This document shows, piece by piece, positions 8,211 to 15,648 of a stretch of 32,478 bases of DNA. The position numbers and the translations under genes were made by a program. The DNA is taken from NCBI GenBank assembly GCA_031286385.1, contig JAITUJ010000032.1, positions 1 to 32,478 on the forward strand, read 5' to 3'. The stretch comes from Clostridiales bacterium (GTDB taxonomy: Bacteria > Bacillota > Clostridia > Christensenellales > Pumilibacteraceae). How positions within the stretch are numbered: the first letter of the stretch is position 1; each line of letters opens with the position of its first letter. Below the pieces are notes generated by a model. The model did not search any database. It was given only the letters and a program-made list of their open reading frames with translations, and was not told the DNA's origin.

Positions 8211-8237
8211 GACTTTTGGGGCGGAATGTGGTATAAT
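8209..8237 (+). promoter_or_regulatory. Extended -10 promoter of the BRO-N gene
   Basis: -35 ATGACT (8209-8214), 17-bp spacer, TGG-TATAAT (8232-8237), then TTGGAGAAA (8246-8254) before ATG 8259. It has the same design as promoters at 2214, 9505, 10575 and 27579. Confidence 0.75.
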
Positions 8238-8258
8238 GGTGGTGTTGGAGAAAATTAA

Positions 8259-8540
8259 ATGAATCAGATAAAACTTTTTAATGACAAGCAAGTTAGAATG
8301 GAATGGGACAAAGAAAAGGAAGATTGGCTATTTTCGGTTGTTGATGTTTGCGGAATTTTAAGTGAAAGTAATATTCCAAGAAACTATTGGAGTGATTTAA
8401 AACGGAAGTTAAAATTAGAAGGTAGTGAACTGCACGAAAAAATCGTGCAGTTGAAAATGCAGGCTGAAGATGGAAAAATGCGTGAAACTGATGTTCTTGA
8501 TACTAAGGGCATACTGCGTCTTAGTCAAACAAAATGCTAA
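8259..8540 (+). pseudogene. BRO-N domain protein, truncated
   Basis: The 93 residues match the BRO N-terminal domain seen in phage antirepressor-like proteins: VRMEWDKEKEDWLFSVVDV, then NYWSDLKRKL, then LKMQAEDGKMRETDVLDT and the start of the helix ILRLSQ. In full-length proteins the domain continues through SIPSPKAEP and a C-terminal domain. Here the frame leaves the family at LSQTKC and stops. The following bases belong to an ABC exporter gene in another frame, so a deletion fused the two at about 8520-8530. Promoter and ribosome site are intact, so a short product could still be made. Such proteins bind DNA and often accompany phages and addiction modules. Confidence 0.85.
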
Positions 8541-9031
8541 TGACTTTTTTGAAGTGTTTGATGGTAATTTGATATTGTGTTCTCCAACTAGTGACTTTGT
8601 GGTAGAGAAAACAAAAGTAAGTGGAACTTTTAGTAAGTTTAGTAAGTTATTATTTGCACAAAAGAAATTGTTTGTATTTGCAATTGTGGGGAGCATTATT
8701 TTAACTCTACTCGGTATAGCGGGATCTCAAATGTACAGTTATCATCATAGCACACAGGCTATCTACAATTCGCCGCTGTGACAATATCATAGTAATAGAT
8801 GGCAACAAAATAGTAGAACAAGGTACGCACAGTGAATTGTTAACCCAAAACGGAATTTACCACAAAATTTGGACAAGTCAAGTTGGTGAAGATGTGCAGG
8901 TTGCAAATACTCAAAGCAAACCAGTTAAACAAGATAAATTAGTGTTAGAGAGAATAAATATAAAGAAAGCCAATCAGCATGAAAAACAAGAACAAAAGAC
9001 TGAGTTGAATAATGATGAGATGACTTATTAA
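8526..9031 (+). pseudogene. C39-peptidase bacteriocin ABC exporter, internally deleted
   Basis: Two pieces of one transporter remain. The first (8526 to about 8735) reads NDFFEVFDGNLILCSPTSDF, VVEKTKVSGTFSKF and a first membrane helix [20 protein letters not shown], as found at the end of the C39 peptidase domain and start of the membrane domain. The second, in another frame from about 8777, reads [21 protein letters not shown], the stretch after the H-loop of an ABC ATPase, then [11 protein letters not shown] and a charged tail ending at TAA 9031. The catalytic peptidase residues, five membrane helices and the Walker motifs are missing. The gene is dead. Intact family members cleave double-glycine leaders and export peptides. 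Confidence 0.85.
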
Positions 9032-9094
9032 ATTGACAATGTAGCAAATGAAACTGAAAAGTATATTTATGTTTATGGTGCAAAAACTAAGACT

Positions 9095-9448
9095 ATGAAA
9101 AAGGCTTGTATTTTTAGTTTTAAAATGGTTTTTGTATGTGTGTTTTTACTTATTGGACTTTGTTTTAGTTACTCGAATAATAATCTCGTTTTTGCCGATA
9201 CTCAAGCACCGGACACAGAAGAGTTTTTGATTGGATATGAAAGAATATTGGTTGAAAGTGGCTATGAAAATGGAGTAGAAGGAGCAATTAATCATTGTAT
9301 TGAGCTATGTCTAGCTAGATTAAATGATAAAACTTTAGATATAAAAAAAAAGCAAGACTATGAATATTTGCTAAAACAATTTTTATCTCATAAAGAAGAG
9401 TATAAAATAGTAAAAGGAAGAATAAAAATTCTGGCAGATACGAATTGA
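9095..9448 (+). CDS. Small secreted protein, unknown
   Basis: A 117-aa protein with a clear signal peptide: Lys-rich start MKKACIFSFK, hydrophobic core VFVCVFLLIGLCFSY and a likely cleavage after VFADT (about residues 33-36). The mature part of ~80 residues is helical and charged, with two Cys (IELCLARL and INHC) six apart. No known family. It follows the dead C39 exporter by 63 bases, and no double-glycine leader is seen. A secreted partner or immunity factor of a bacteriocin cluster is possible but unproven. A terminator follows 37 bases downstream. Confidence 0.55.
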   Translation: MKKACIFSFKMVFVCVFLLIGLCFSYSNNNLVFADTQAPDTEEFLIGYERILVESGYENGVEGAINHCIELCLARLNDKTLDIKKKQDYEYLLKQFLSHKEEYKIVKGRIKILADTN

Positions 9449-9458
9449 AAAAATATTT

Positions 9459-9486
9459 CATGAATAGTCTAACATGAATAGTCTAA
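9459..9486 (+). repeat. 14-bp tandem duplication
   Basis: CATGAATAGTCTAA occurs twice head to tail (9459-9472 and 9473-9486), directly before the terminator stem. Confidence 0.85.
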
Positions 9487-9515
9487 AAAGATAGTGCAAA
9501 ACGCTATCTTTTTTT
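9485..9515 (+). terminator. Rho-independent terminator
   Basis: Stem AAAAAGATAG (9485-9494) pairs with CTATCTTTTT (9504-9513) around a 9-base loop, ending in a T-run. It ends the 9095 transcript. The 3' arm also supplies the -35 region of the next promoter. Confidence 0.8.
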
Positions 9516-9533
9516 GTATTATTATGGTATAAT
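9505..9533 (+). promoter_or_regulatory. Extended -10 promoter before a signal-peptide stub
   Basis: TATCTT (9505-9510), 17 bp, TGG-TATAAT (9528-9533), then GGGAGAAAT at about 9549-9556 and ATG 9562. The -35 is weak; the extended -10 is strong. Confidence 0.7.
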
Positions 9534-9561
9534 ATGTAAAAACTTATCGGGAGAAATTCAT

Positions 9562-9636
9562 ATGAAAAAGTTAGTTGCCGTGCTTATATTTTCTTTAATG
9601 CTAATTACATATTACAACGCAAAGCAAAGGCTTTAA
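9562..9636 (+). pseudogene. Signal-peptide stub of a lost secreted protein
   Basis: A well-placed promoter and ribosome site lead to MKKLVAVLIFSLMLITYY, a textbook signal-peptide start, but after about 20 residues the frame enters a phage gene out of phase and stops. The rest of the secreted protein has been deleted. Confidence 0.65.
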
Positions 9637-10570
9637 GGGAGATATTTTAGCTATTAGCGAAGGGACAAGACTTATTGTTTTAGGAGTAGTCACCGCCATA
9701 GACAACACTGACTTAAAAATCTCGTTTAAGCATTGTAAAGAGATTTTTAATGACAAGGTGCTAAATGTGTTCAAATACACCGACTTACTAAACAAAAAGT
9801 TTGATGGTGTGCAAGGACTAAAAACCTTACTAGAATATGCGTTTATCCAAACAACCGACCCAAAAAGAAAACTACCTATAGAGTTTAAAACAATGGGGCA
9901 AGAGTTAGATTGTATTTGGACAGATGACACAAACACGATTGATATAACCGCCTTTATAGACTTTCTTTTTGACAAATACAACATTTATTTAGACTTCTCA
10001 TTAGACTTCAAAACGGATAAAATCATCTGCACCATAACAAAAAATGAAACGCAAGGTTTAGTGTTAAAAGACAACATCAAAGTATCCAAACCCGAAGTAG
10101 ATAGCAATGAGTTACCAGCAGAGAATAAAGCAATCTTATATGACAAAGATAGAGGCACGATAAAACAAACCTACTATCTACTCACCGACAACACCATAAC
10201 AACCAACCAAAACCACAAAGACAGAATACTCCCACCCTCAACCAAATACATTGAGTGGGACGAAGTGGACGCCATTAAGGAAGGCTACACAATGGAGCAA
10301 CTAGCAATGAGTGAACTATCTGGCAATATCTACAACCATTGTATCAAGTACCAGCTATCCAAGAAGCAGACAATGGTAAAGCCACTCAACTTTAAATTTG
10401 GTGACAAAATAACAGTCATCTACGAAGGTCGTTCATACGATAGCATTTTTACAGGAATCAAATACAAGATGAAAGACAGTTTTTACACCTGCATTTTCGG
10501 CAAAACCCGAATAGATTTTACCGACAGAATGAAGATGTATAACAATAGAAAGTTTGAGAAACGGCAATAA
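9605..10570 (+). pseudogene. Siphovirus baseplate/tail protein (Gp37/XkdQ-like), 5'-truncated
   Basis: The frame is open from 9605 without a convincing start; recognisable sequence begins about KGFKGDILAISEGTRL and runs to 10570 (about 315 residues). The C-terminal half has features I associate with the ReqiPepy6 Gp37-like/XkdQ-type baseplate hub proteins: YYLLTDNTIT, a block near PPSTKYIEWD, an Ala-rich helix EQLAMSELSG, then GDKITVIYEG and GIKYKMKDS near the end. In such proteins this part sits in the tail tip. No other tail gene is present, so this is a single stranded phage gene, fused to the signal-peptide stub at its 5' side. Family call moderate; phage origin inferred. Confidence 0.6.
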
Positions 10571-10574
10571 ATAT

Positions 10575-10603
10575 ATGACATTTGTGGTCAAATATGTTAT
10601 AAT
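10575..10603 (+). promoter_or_regulatory. Extended -10 promoter of the KilA-N gene
   Basis: -35 ATGACA (10575-10580), 17 bp, TGT-TATAAT (10598-10603), then GGAGAAAT (about 10610) and ATG 10621. Confidence 0.75.
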
Positions 10604-10620
10604 AATGATGGAGAAATAAG

Positions 10621-10965
10621 ATGTCAAAGAACAATAAGATAAATGTAAAAGGATTTGATGTTGTGATAAAAAGGGTAGATAATGAAGATTATGTTTGCCT
10701 AACAGATATGTTGAAAGCCAAAGATGGTGAGTTTTTCATTATTGATTGGTTGAGAAATAGAAACACTTTAGAGTTTATTGGAATATGGGAAAGTCTTCAT
10801 AACCCTACTTTTAACTACGGCGAATTCGCCCTAGTTAGAAATAAAGCGGGACTTAACAATTTCAAAATTGGTGTCAAACAATTTGTTGAAAAAACCAATG
10901 CAATTTCTCTTATAGCATTAGAGGGTAGATATGGAGGAACTTATGCGCACAAAGATATCGCTTGA
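10621..10965 (+). pseudogene. KilA-N domain protein, truncated
   Basis: The 114 residues match the KilA-N domain: YVCLTDMLKAKD, WLRNRNTLEFIGIWE, LHNPTFNYGEF, then KQFVEKTNAISLI and GRYGGTYAHKDIA. In full-length proteins the last motif continues into an aromatic helix (FEFASWISPEF-like) and a C-terminal domain; here a TGA follows DIA at once. Only the N-terminal DNA-binding-type domain is left. Promoter and ribosome site are intact. Family members are phage or plasmid regulators and antirepressors. It ends just before a bidirectional terminator shared with the minus-strand XRE gene. Confidence 0.85.
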
Positions 10966-10988
10966 AGTGGGCGTGGAGTTGTAGGAAA

Positions 10989-11031
10989 ATACACCATACT
11001 CTCGATGCAATGAGGGTATGGTGTATCTTTT
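10989..11031. terminator. Bidirectional terminator between KilA-N and XRE genes
   Basis: A 15-bp stem with one G-T pair (ATACACCATACTCTC at 10989-11003 with 11012-11026) and an 8-base loop, followed by CTTTT on the plus strand and by TTTTC on the minus strand. The two genes converge on it. Confidence 0.85.
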
Positions 11032-11033
11032 GG

Positions 11034-11267
11034 TTAACTCTTCTTTTCTGTGTCAGACAATCCTATTAAATAATCAGCAGAACAATTGAGATGATTGCAA
11101 ATTTGAGCAAGCCTTTCAACTGTGGGTAAAGTTTTAGATTTTGAGTTTTCATAAAACTTAATGAGCCTTATATTTACACCAAGCAACTGTGCAAACTGTG
11201 GTATATTGTGATTGTTTTTAAGTCGCAATTCTTTTAGTCTAACTGCAAAAATTTCTTTTAAAATCAT
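11034..11267 (-). CDS. XRE-family helix-turn-helix repressor
   Basis: A 77-aa protein of phage-repressor type: RLKELRLKNNHNIPQFAQLL with the helix-turn-helix GVNIRLIKFYEN, then PTVERLAQICNHLNCSADYL and IGLSD, the usual end of Cro/C1-like domains. It is intact, of normal length for a single-domain XRE protein, and lies on the opposite strand to its neighbours. Upstream, its likely promoter (-10 at 11364-11369) faces a plus-strand promoter, with a 15-bp palindrome between. It most likely binds this palindrome and controls its own gene and the plus-strand transcript. The KilA-N and BRO-N relics nearby suggest phage origin. Confidence 0.9.
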   Translation of the reverse strand: MILKEIFAVRLKELRLKNNHNIPQFAQLLGVNIRLIKFYENSKSKTLPTVERLAQICNHLNCSADYLIGLSDTEKKS

Positions 11268-11289
11268 ATAAAAACCTTATATAATTCAC

Positions 11290-11319
11290 TTGACAGTGTA
11301 TTGTTTTTTATGGTATAAT
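11290..11319 (+). promoter_or_regulatory. Strong plus-strand promoter facing the XRE promoter
   Basis: -35 TTGACA (11290-11295), 18-bp spacer, TGG-TATAAT (11314-11319). It points right, towards the 11551 surface operon, with no ORF in the 230 bases between. Confidence 0.8.
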
Positions 11320-11338
11320 ACAGAAAATGGGGTAACTC

Positions 11339-11353
11339 TACTACCTTGTAGTA
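11339..11353. promoter_or_regulatory. Palindromic operator candidate for the XRE repressor
   Basis: TACTACCTTGTAGTA is a perfect 6-3-6 palindrome. It sits between the two face-to-face -10 boxes (11314-11319 plus, 11364-11369 minus), where one bound repressor could block both. Confidence 0.65.
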
Positions 11354-11363
11354 TGATGACTAT

Positions 11364-11391
11364 ATTATACCATAAAATGAGGTTTTTTATA
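11364..11391 (-). promoter_or_regulatory. Minus-strand promoter of the XRE gene
   Basis: On the minus strand TTTTATGG precedes TATAAT (11369-11364), an extended -10 like the others; the -35 (near TATAAA) is weak. Transcription runs left through the palindrome and the opposing promoter into the XRE gene. Confidence 0.65.
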
Positions 11392-11550
11392 CGCAAATAA
11401 ATGAAAATGAATTTGATGAATAGTAAGTAGTTTTTTTGTTAGGGTACCCTTAAGTTTTGTTAATATCATAGTTTTTAGTATTGGGTTTTAATATGTAGAA
11501 TATGGTGACACATTGTGAAATGAAAACATATAAATTGGAGATATAATTTT

Positions 11551-14500
11551 ATGAAAACAACAAAAGCAAACAGTCGTATCAATCTCAGTATCTTATCTAT
11601 TGCATTTATTGTGTTATTGATAAGTTCGTTTATTATGGCATCATTTGTAGGTCATTTGGGTGTAAGTTTTGCTCGTGCATACGACCCATCGTTTGATGGT
11701 GGGACTGGTACACAACAAGACCCATACTTAGTATCTAATAGCCGTCATCTCAACAATGTGAGATATAACTTAGATAGTTACTTTCTGCAAACAGACAACA
11801 TTGATGCAAGCGACATAGAAAACTTCACTCCAATAGGCAATGTAAGCATACCATTTGCAGGGGACTATAACGGTAGTCAATTTATTATATCCAATCTCAA
11901 CATAGACAGCACGAGTAAAACTGGTGTGGGTCTTTTTGCTTTTTTAACGGGTACAGTAGATGGTGTAAAACTCTATGATTCCAAAATTAGTGGAGAGAGT
12001 AATGTAGGCGGAATTGTTGGGATAAACAAAGGTGTCATCAAAAACAGCACAAATCAAGCAAGCGTAACAGCAACCAAAAGTAATGCAGGCGGGATAGTAG
12101 GACTAAATCAAGGAATAGTACAAACTAGCTCTAATAGAGGTAATGTAAGAACAAGTGCAGTAGGTTTTAGTGCTGGTGGTATAGCAGGTACAAATTTTAA
12201 TGATATAATAGATACTTATAACTTAGGCAATATCTCAGGTGGAACATATGTTGGTGGGATTGTAGGAAGCAATAATAATCAAAATGGTACAGCAAGCATA
12301 GTCAATAGTTTCAATTATGGTGCTTCGTTTAGTGGCAGAGCGTTGGGGCAAATTGCAGGAGAAAACACAAAGAGTAGTTTTGGATATGGCAATATTCAAG
12401 ATGTAGCATGGTTGAAATCTAGCCCAGATATAGCAGCTGCCTTTGGAGCAGTTGAGATAGTGACAGATGAAAACAATAACAAAACAACTACAACTAATAT
12501 TATTGTCAAAAATGCGAAGAGTATGTTGGCACAAGAGTTTGCTAACAAAAACTCATTTAGCACATGGAGCAAATTTGACACCAATTGGGAGATAAGACAA
12601 AATGCAAAGTTGCCTACACTTAAAATAGAGTATGTAAAAGCACAGAGTGTAGAGTTTGTCGATGGCAATCAAATAGAGCTACAAGCAGAACAAAGTACAA
12701 CACTTAAAGTAAAAATAAATCCCATCAATGCAACTTTGCAAGATGCGGTGTTTGAGATTGTGCAAGGTGAAAGCTTTGCAACATTAGACAAATATACTGG
12801 TGAGATAAGAATAAACAACAACACTCCCGTTGGTAGCAATATCACCTTGCAAGCAAAGGTAGAAGATGTTGCTACTACCTTACAAATAACTACTGTAAAG
12901 ATAGGAGTATATGGAATTGAAGAGATAAAGATAGCAGAAAATAAGACAATCATATCATACGGTGAAGTGCTACACTTATCTACAATAGTACTACCAAAGA
13001 ATTCTAGTTTTCAAAATATCACATGGCGAACTAATGTGTCTTTTGCTGACATCAACCAAGATGGAGAATTGACACTAAACAACCAAGATTTAGGTGGTGA
13101 ATTTACCGTTACTGCTCAATCAGCAGACAATACGGATATATACACAACACTAGCATTTACTACAACAACACAAGGACCAGGCTTTGTGGTGGATTTTGAC
13201 AACCCCAAAGAGTTTTTTGTAGTTGATAGTTTGACACTCAACCCTAGAATTGTATCATCAACAGACCAAATAATAAACAAAGAAATAAGATTAGAGATTG
13301 TGCAAGGCGATACAACTAATACAGCTAATGCAACGCTCAATACAGCAACAAATACACTAACAGCACAACAACCAGGCATAGTAGTAATTAGAGCTTATGT
13401 AGACTCTATGTATTGGGAAGATACTATTACAGTCAAAAGAGTGCCAGTAGAAAAAGTAGAGTTTGTCAATAAAGCAACCATGCTACTAAGAGAGGCAAAC
13501 GGCACAGGCTTGCAACTGCAAACAGTAGTAACCCCAAGCAATGCAACATACCCAAATGTTACACTTACAATAGATACACAAAACAACACAGCCAACGCAA
13601 CACTTGACACTGTTACAAATATATTAAAAGCAACAAGAGTTGGCGAAGTCACTATAAATGCAGTAGCAGATGGAAAAGATTGGACTCCTTTAAAGATAAA
13701 CATACTACCCAACCCAATTGAAGATATTGAATTGCAACTAAGTGACTCTTTAAAAGCAAGAAATGGACATCTCAAACAGAAAGACAAATCTGTTGCAATC
13801 AACTTATCTAATAGCAGTGATGATTTTATTATAAAGCCAGTCATCAAACCATTTGATGCAACCTATGACTTTGGTGAGGATATAAAAGTCTATTATGAGG
13901 CGTACGACCAAAACAGTAACAAGACCATATCCAAAACACTTGCTAGCGACAATAAATATTTTAAATATGATGTAGACAATAAGATGTTTACAGTAACCGA
14001 AGATGCTCCAATCAATCATACTATAAGAATAATTGTAGATATATATGAGTTTTCACAGTCAGTTGATTTTAAGATAGATTTTGCTTTTGAGAATGAGATA
14101 ATTGATAACTCTAGTATTAGTGATGATGGTTTGTTTCAATTAGCCAACTTTGGTGATAAAGTAGATGGTATTATTGTGGGGGGCAACAAATATGATTTAA
14201 AACTACTAAAATATGAGATTGCGATTAAAAATGGTACAGCAATCAATTTTAATCGCACAATAAATACAAATGATGCAAAGTTAAGATTATTGCTGTATAG
14301 GAACACATCATTATCTCAGTATGATATATCTTTGAAAATGTTTTTCTCGCAGAATAATATTCAATTTGATTATACGATTGAACGAGTTTTTTCTATGCAA
14401 AAAAATCCACAAGCACAAGTAAGTGACTTTAATAATCAACAATCCAATATTACAATAGTATCATTTGACTTTGATCAAAGCGGTGCAATCAGTTTTAATA

Positions 14501-15648
14501 AAGAAATTTTAGCAAATAGTAAATTGCAAGCAATGTATATCTATGGAAATAGTAGTTGGCAAAACTCTGATTTAAGGTTAAGTTTATCTAACAATAATGA
14601 TATATCGCTTGACTTATACTTTAACAACTTTAGATTTACAGCAAGCAGTGGTTATTCTGCAATAGTATCATCTGCAAAGCTATTGAGGATAAGTAACATA
14701 GGTATTTCAACAATCAATGGTGTAGTTAACAACACCACAATCAATGCAAATAGCAATGATATCGTGTTTGCTGGCAATGGCACATTAAATATAAATGGAG
14801 CAAGAGGCACTGATGCTAGTGGGTATAATTCTAGCACTGGTGTTGGTAATACTGGTGGAAATGGTGCTATTGCTATTAGTGCAAGAAGTGTTTCTACTGA
14901 GACGAACTCTACTATCAGTCTAAATATAGTAGGTGGCAATGGCGGAAATGGAGCAACAGGGAAAGGTGGCTCAACAGGTGATAGTGGTAGGGATACAAAT
15001 AATCTCGGAGATTTTGGTACTACGGGAAATGGAACAGCAGGGACTGGTGGGTACACGGGTGGTCAAGGCGGTAATGGTGCGGTAGCGATCAATGCAACGA
15101 GTATCAACTTTTCCAATAGTGTAGGTAAAATAAGCATAACTGGTGGTACAGGCGGTCAAGGAGGTAAAGGTGGCACGGGAGGAACTGGTGGTAGAGGCGG
15201 AGACTCTAATGGTGGTTGGGTAGGAGCAGGAGGACTAGGAGCTGCTGGCGGACGAGGTGGAGATGGTGGTATTGGCGGGAATGCGGCAAAAGCAACGACA
15301 TCTGCCGTAACAGGCAACTCTCAAACAACGGTTACAAATGGGTCTGGTGGTCGTGGTGGCGATGGAGGTAATGGTGGAACAGGTGGTAGAGGAGGAAATG
15401 CAGGTGGAAATTCTTTAAATGGTAAAGACGGTGGCCATGGTGGGAACGGAGGACAAGGCGGAAACAGTGGTCTAGGTGGTGTAAATGTGGATAGTAGTAG
15501 AGCGTCAAGAGGTTCTGCTGGGCAAGGTGGTTCTGGTGGTAACGGAGGTTATGGAGATGGCGGAGGTGGACAAATATGGCCTTTCCCACCAGCAGGTTAC
15601 GGACAAAATGGTGGTCAAGGAGGCAGGGGTGGAAATGGGGATTATTAA
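11551..15648 (+). CDS. Giant surface protein: GLUG repeats, Ig-like domains, glycine-rich tail
   Basis: A 1365-aa secreted protein. Residues 1-43 are a signal peptide (INLSILSIAFIVLLISSFIM, cleavage near FARA). Residues ~44-260 hold GLUG motifs: GGIVGINKG, GGIVGLNQG, GGIAGTNFN and GGIVGSNN. Residues ~365-720 form about four Big2-like bacterial Ig modules (for example VEFVDGNQIELQAEQSTTLK and VEKVEFVNKATMLLREANG). A beta-rich region follows, then from ~1075 a 290-residue glycine-rich end of GGxGGxGG repeats, reminiscent of mycobacterial PGRS or silk-like sequence, ending NGDY. No LPxTG, membrane helix or surface-layer domain is seen, so anchoring may depend on the lipoprotein encoded next. Ribosome site TTGGAGAT precedes the ATG. 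It is the first gene of a five-gene operon. Likely an adhesin or matrix fibre; the domain order is secure, the role inferred. Confidence 0.9.
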   Translation: MKTTKANSRINLSILSIAFIVLLISSFIMASFVGHLGVSFARAYDPSFDGGTGTQQDPYLVSNSRHLNNVRYNLDSYFLQTDNIDASDIENFTPIGNVSIPFAGDYNGSQFIISNLNIDSTSKTGVGLFAFLTGTVDGVKLYDSKISGESNVGGIVGINKGVIKNSTNQASVTATKSNAGGIVGLNQGIVQTSSNRGNVRTSAVGFSAGGIAGTNFNDIIDTYNLGNISGGTYVGGIVGSNNNQNGTASIVNSFNYGASFSGRALGQIAGENTKSSFGYGNIQDVAWLKSSPDIAAAFGAVEIVTDENNNKTTTTNIIVKNAKSMLAQEFANKNSFSTWSKFDTNWEIRQNAKLPTLKIEYVKAQSVEFVDGNQIELQAEQSTTLKVKINPINATLQDAVFEIVQGESFATLDKYTGEIRINNNTPVGSNITLQAKVEDVATTLQITTVKIGVYGIEEIKIAENKTIISYGEVLHLSTIVLPKNSSFQNITWRTNVSFADINQDGELTLNNQDLGGEFTVTAQSADNTDIYTTLAFTTTTQGPGFVVDFDNPKEFFVVDSLTLNPRIVSSTDQIINKEIRLEIVQGDTTNTANATLNTATNTLTAQQPGIVVIRAYVDSMYWEDTITVKRVPVEKVEFVNKATMLLREANGTGLQLQTVVTPSNATYPNVTLTIDTQNNTANATLDTVTNILKATRVGEVTINAVADGKDWTPLKINILPNPIEDIELQLSDSLKARNGHLKQKDKSVAINLSNSSDDFIIKPVIKPFDATYDFGEDIKVYYEAYDQNSNKTISKTLASDNKYFKYDVDNKMFTVTEDAPINHTIRIIVDIYEFSQSVDFKIDFAFENEIIDNSSISDDGLFQLANFGDKVDGIIVGGNKYDLKLLKYEIAIKNGTAINFNRTINTNDAKLRLLLYRNTSLSQYDISLKMFFSQNNIQFDYTIERVFSMQKNPQAQVSDFNNQQSNITIVSFDFDQSGAISFNKEILANSKLQAMYIYGNSSWQNSDLRLSLSNNNDISLDLYFNNFRFTASSGYSAIVSSAKLLRISNIGISTINGVVNNTTINANSNDIVFAGNGTLNINGARGTDASGYNSSTGVGNTGGNGAIAISARSVSTETNSTISLNIVGGNGGNGATGKGGSTGDSGRDTNNLGDFGTTGNGTAGTGGYTGGQGGNGAVAINATSINFSNSVGKISITGGTGGQGGKGGTGGTGGRGGDSNGGWVGAGGLGAAGGRGGDGGIGGNAAKATTSAVTGNSQTTVTNGSGGRGGDGGNGGTGGRGGNAGGNSLNGKDGGHGGNGGQGGNSGLGGVNVDSSRASRGSAGQGGSGGNGGYGDGGGGQIWPFPPAGYGQNGGQGGRGGNGDY

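Noticed and set aside
9018..9031. DEMTY shared by the ABC exporter tail (9010-9031) and the RHS fragment end (24630s), suggesting a recombination joint.
   Set aside because: Only about 14 identical bases with no flanking similarity; chance is adequate.
14652..15589. Long minus-strand frames rich in Pro or His opposite the glycine-rich gene.
   Set aside because: They are complements of GGN repeats, have no ribosome site and lie inside a well-supported plus-strand gene.
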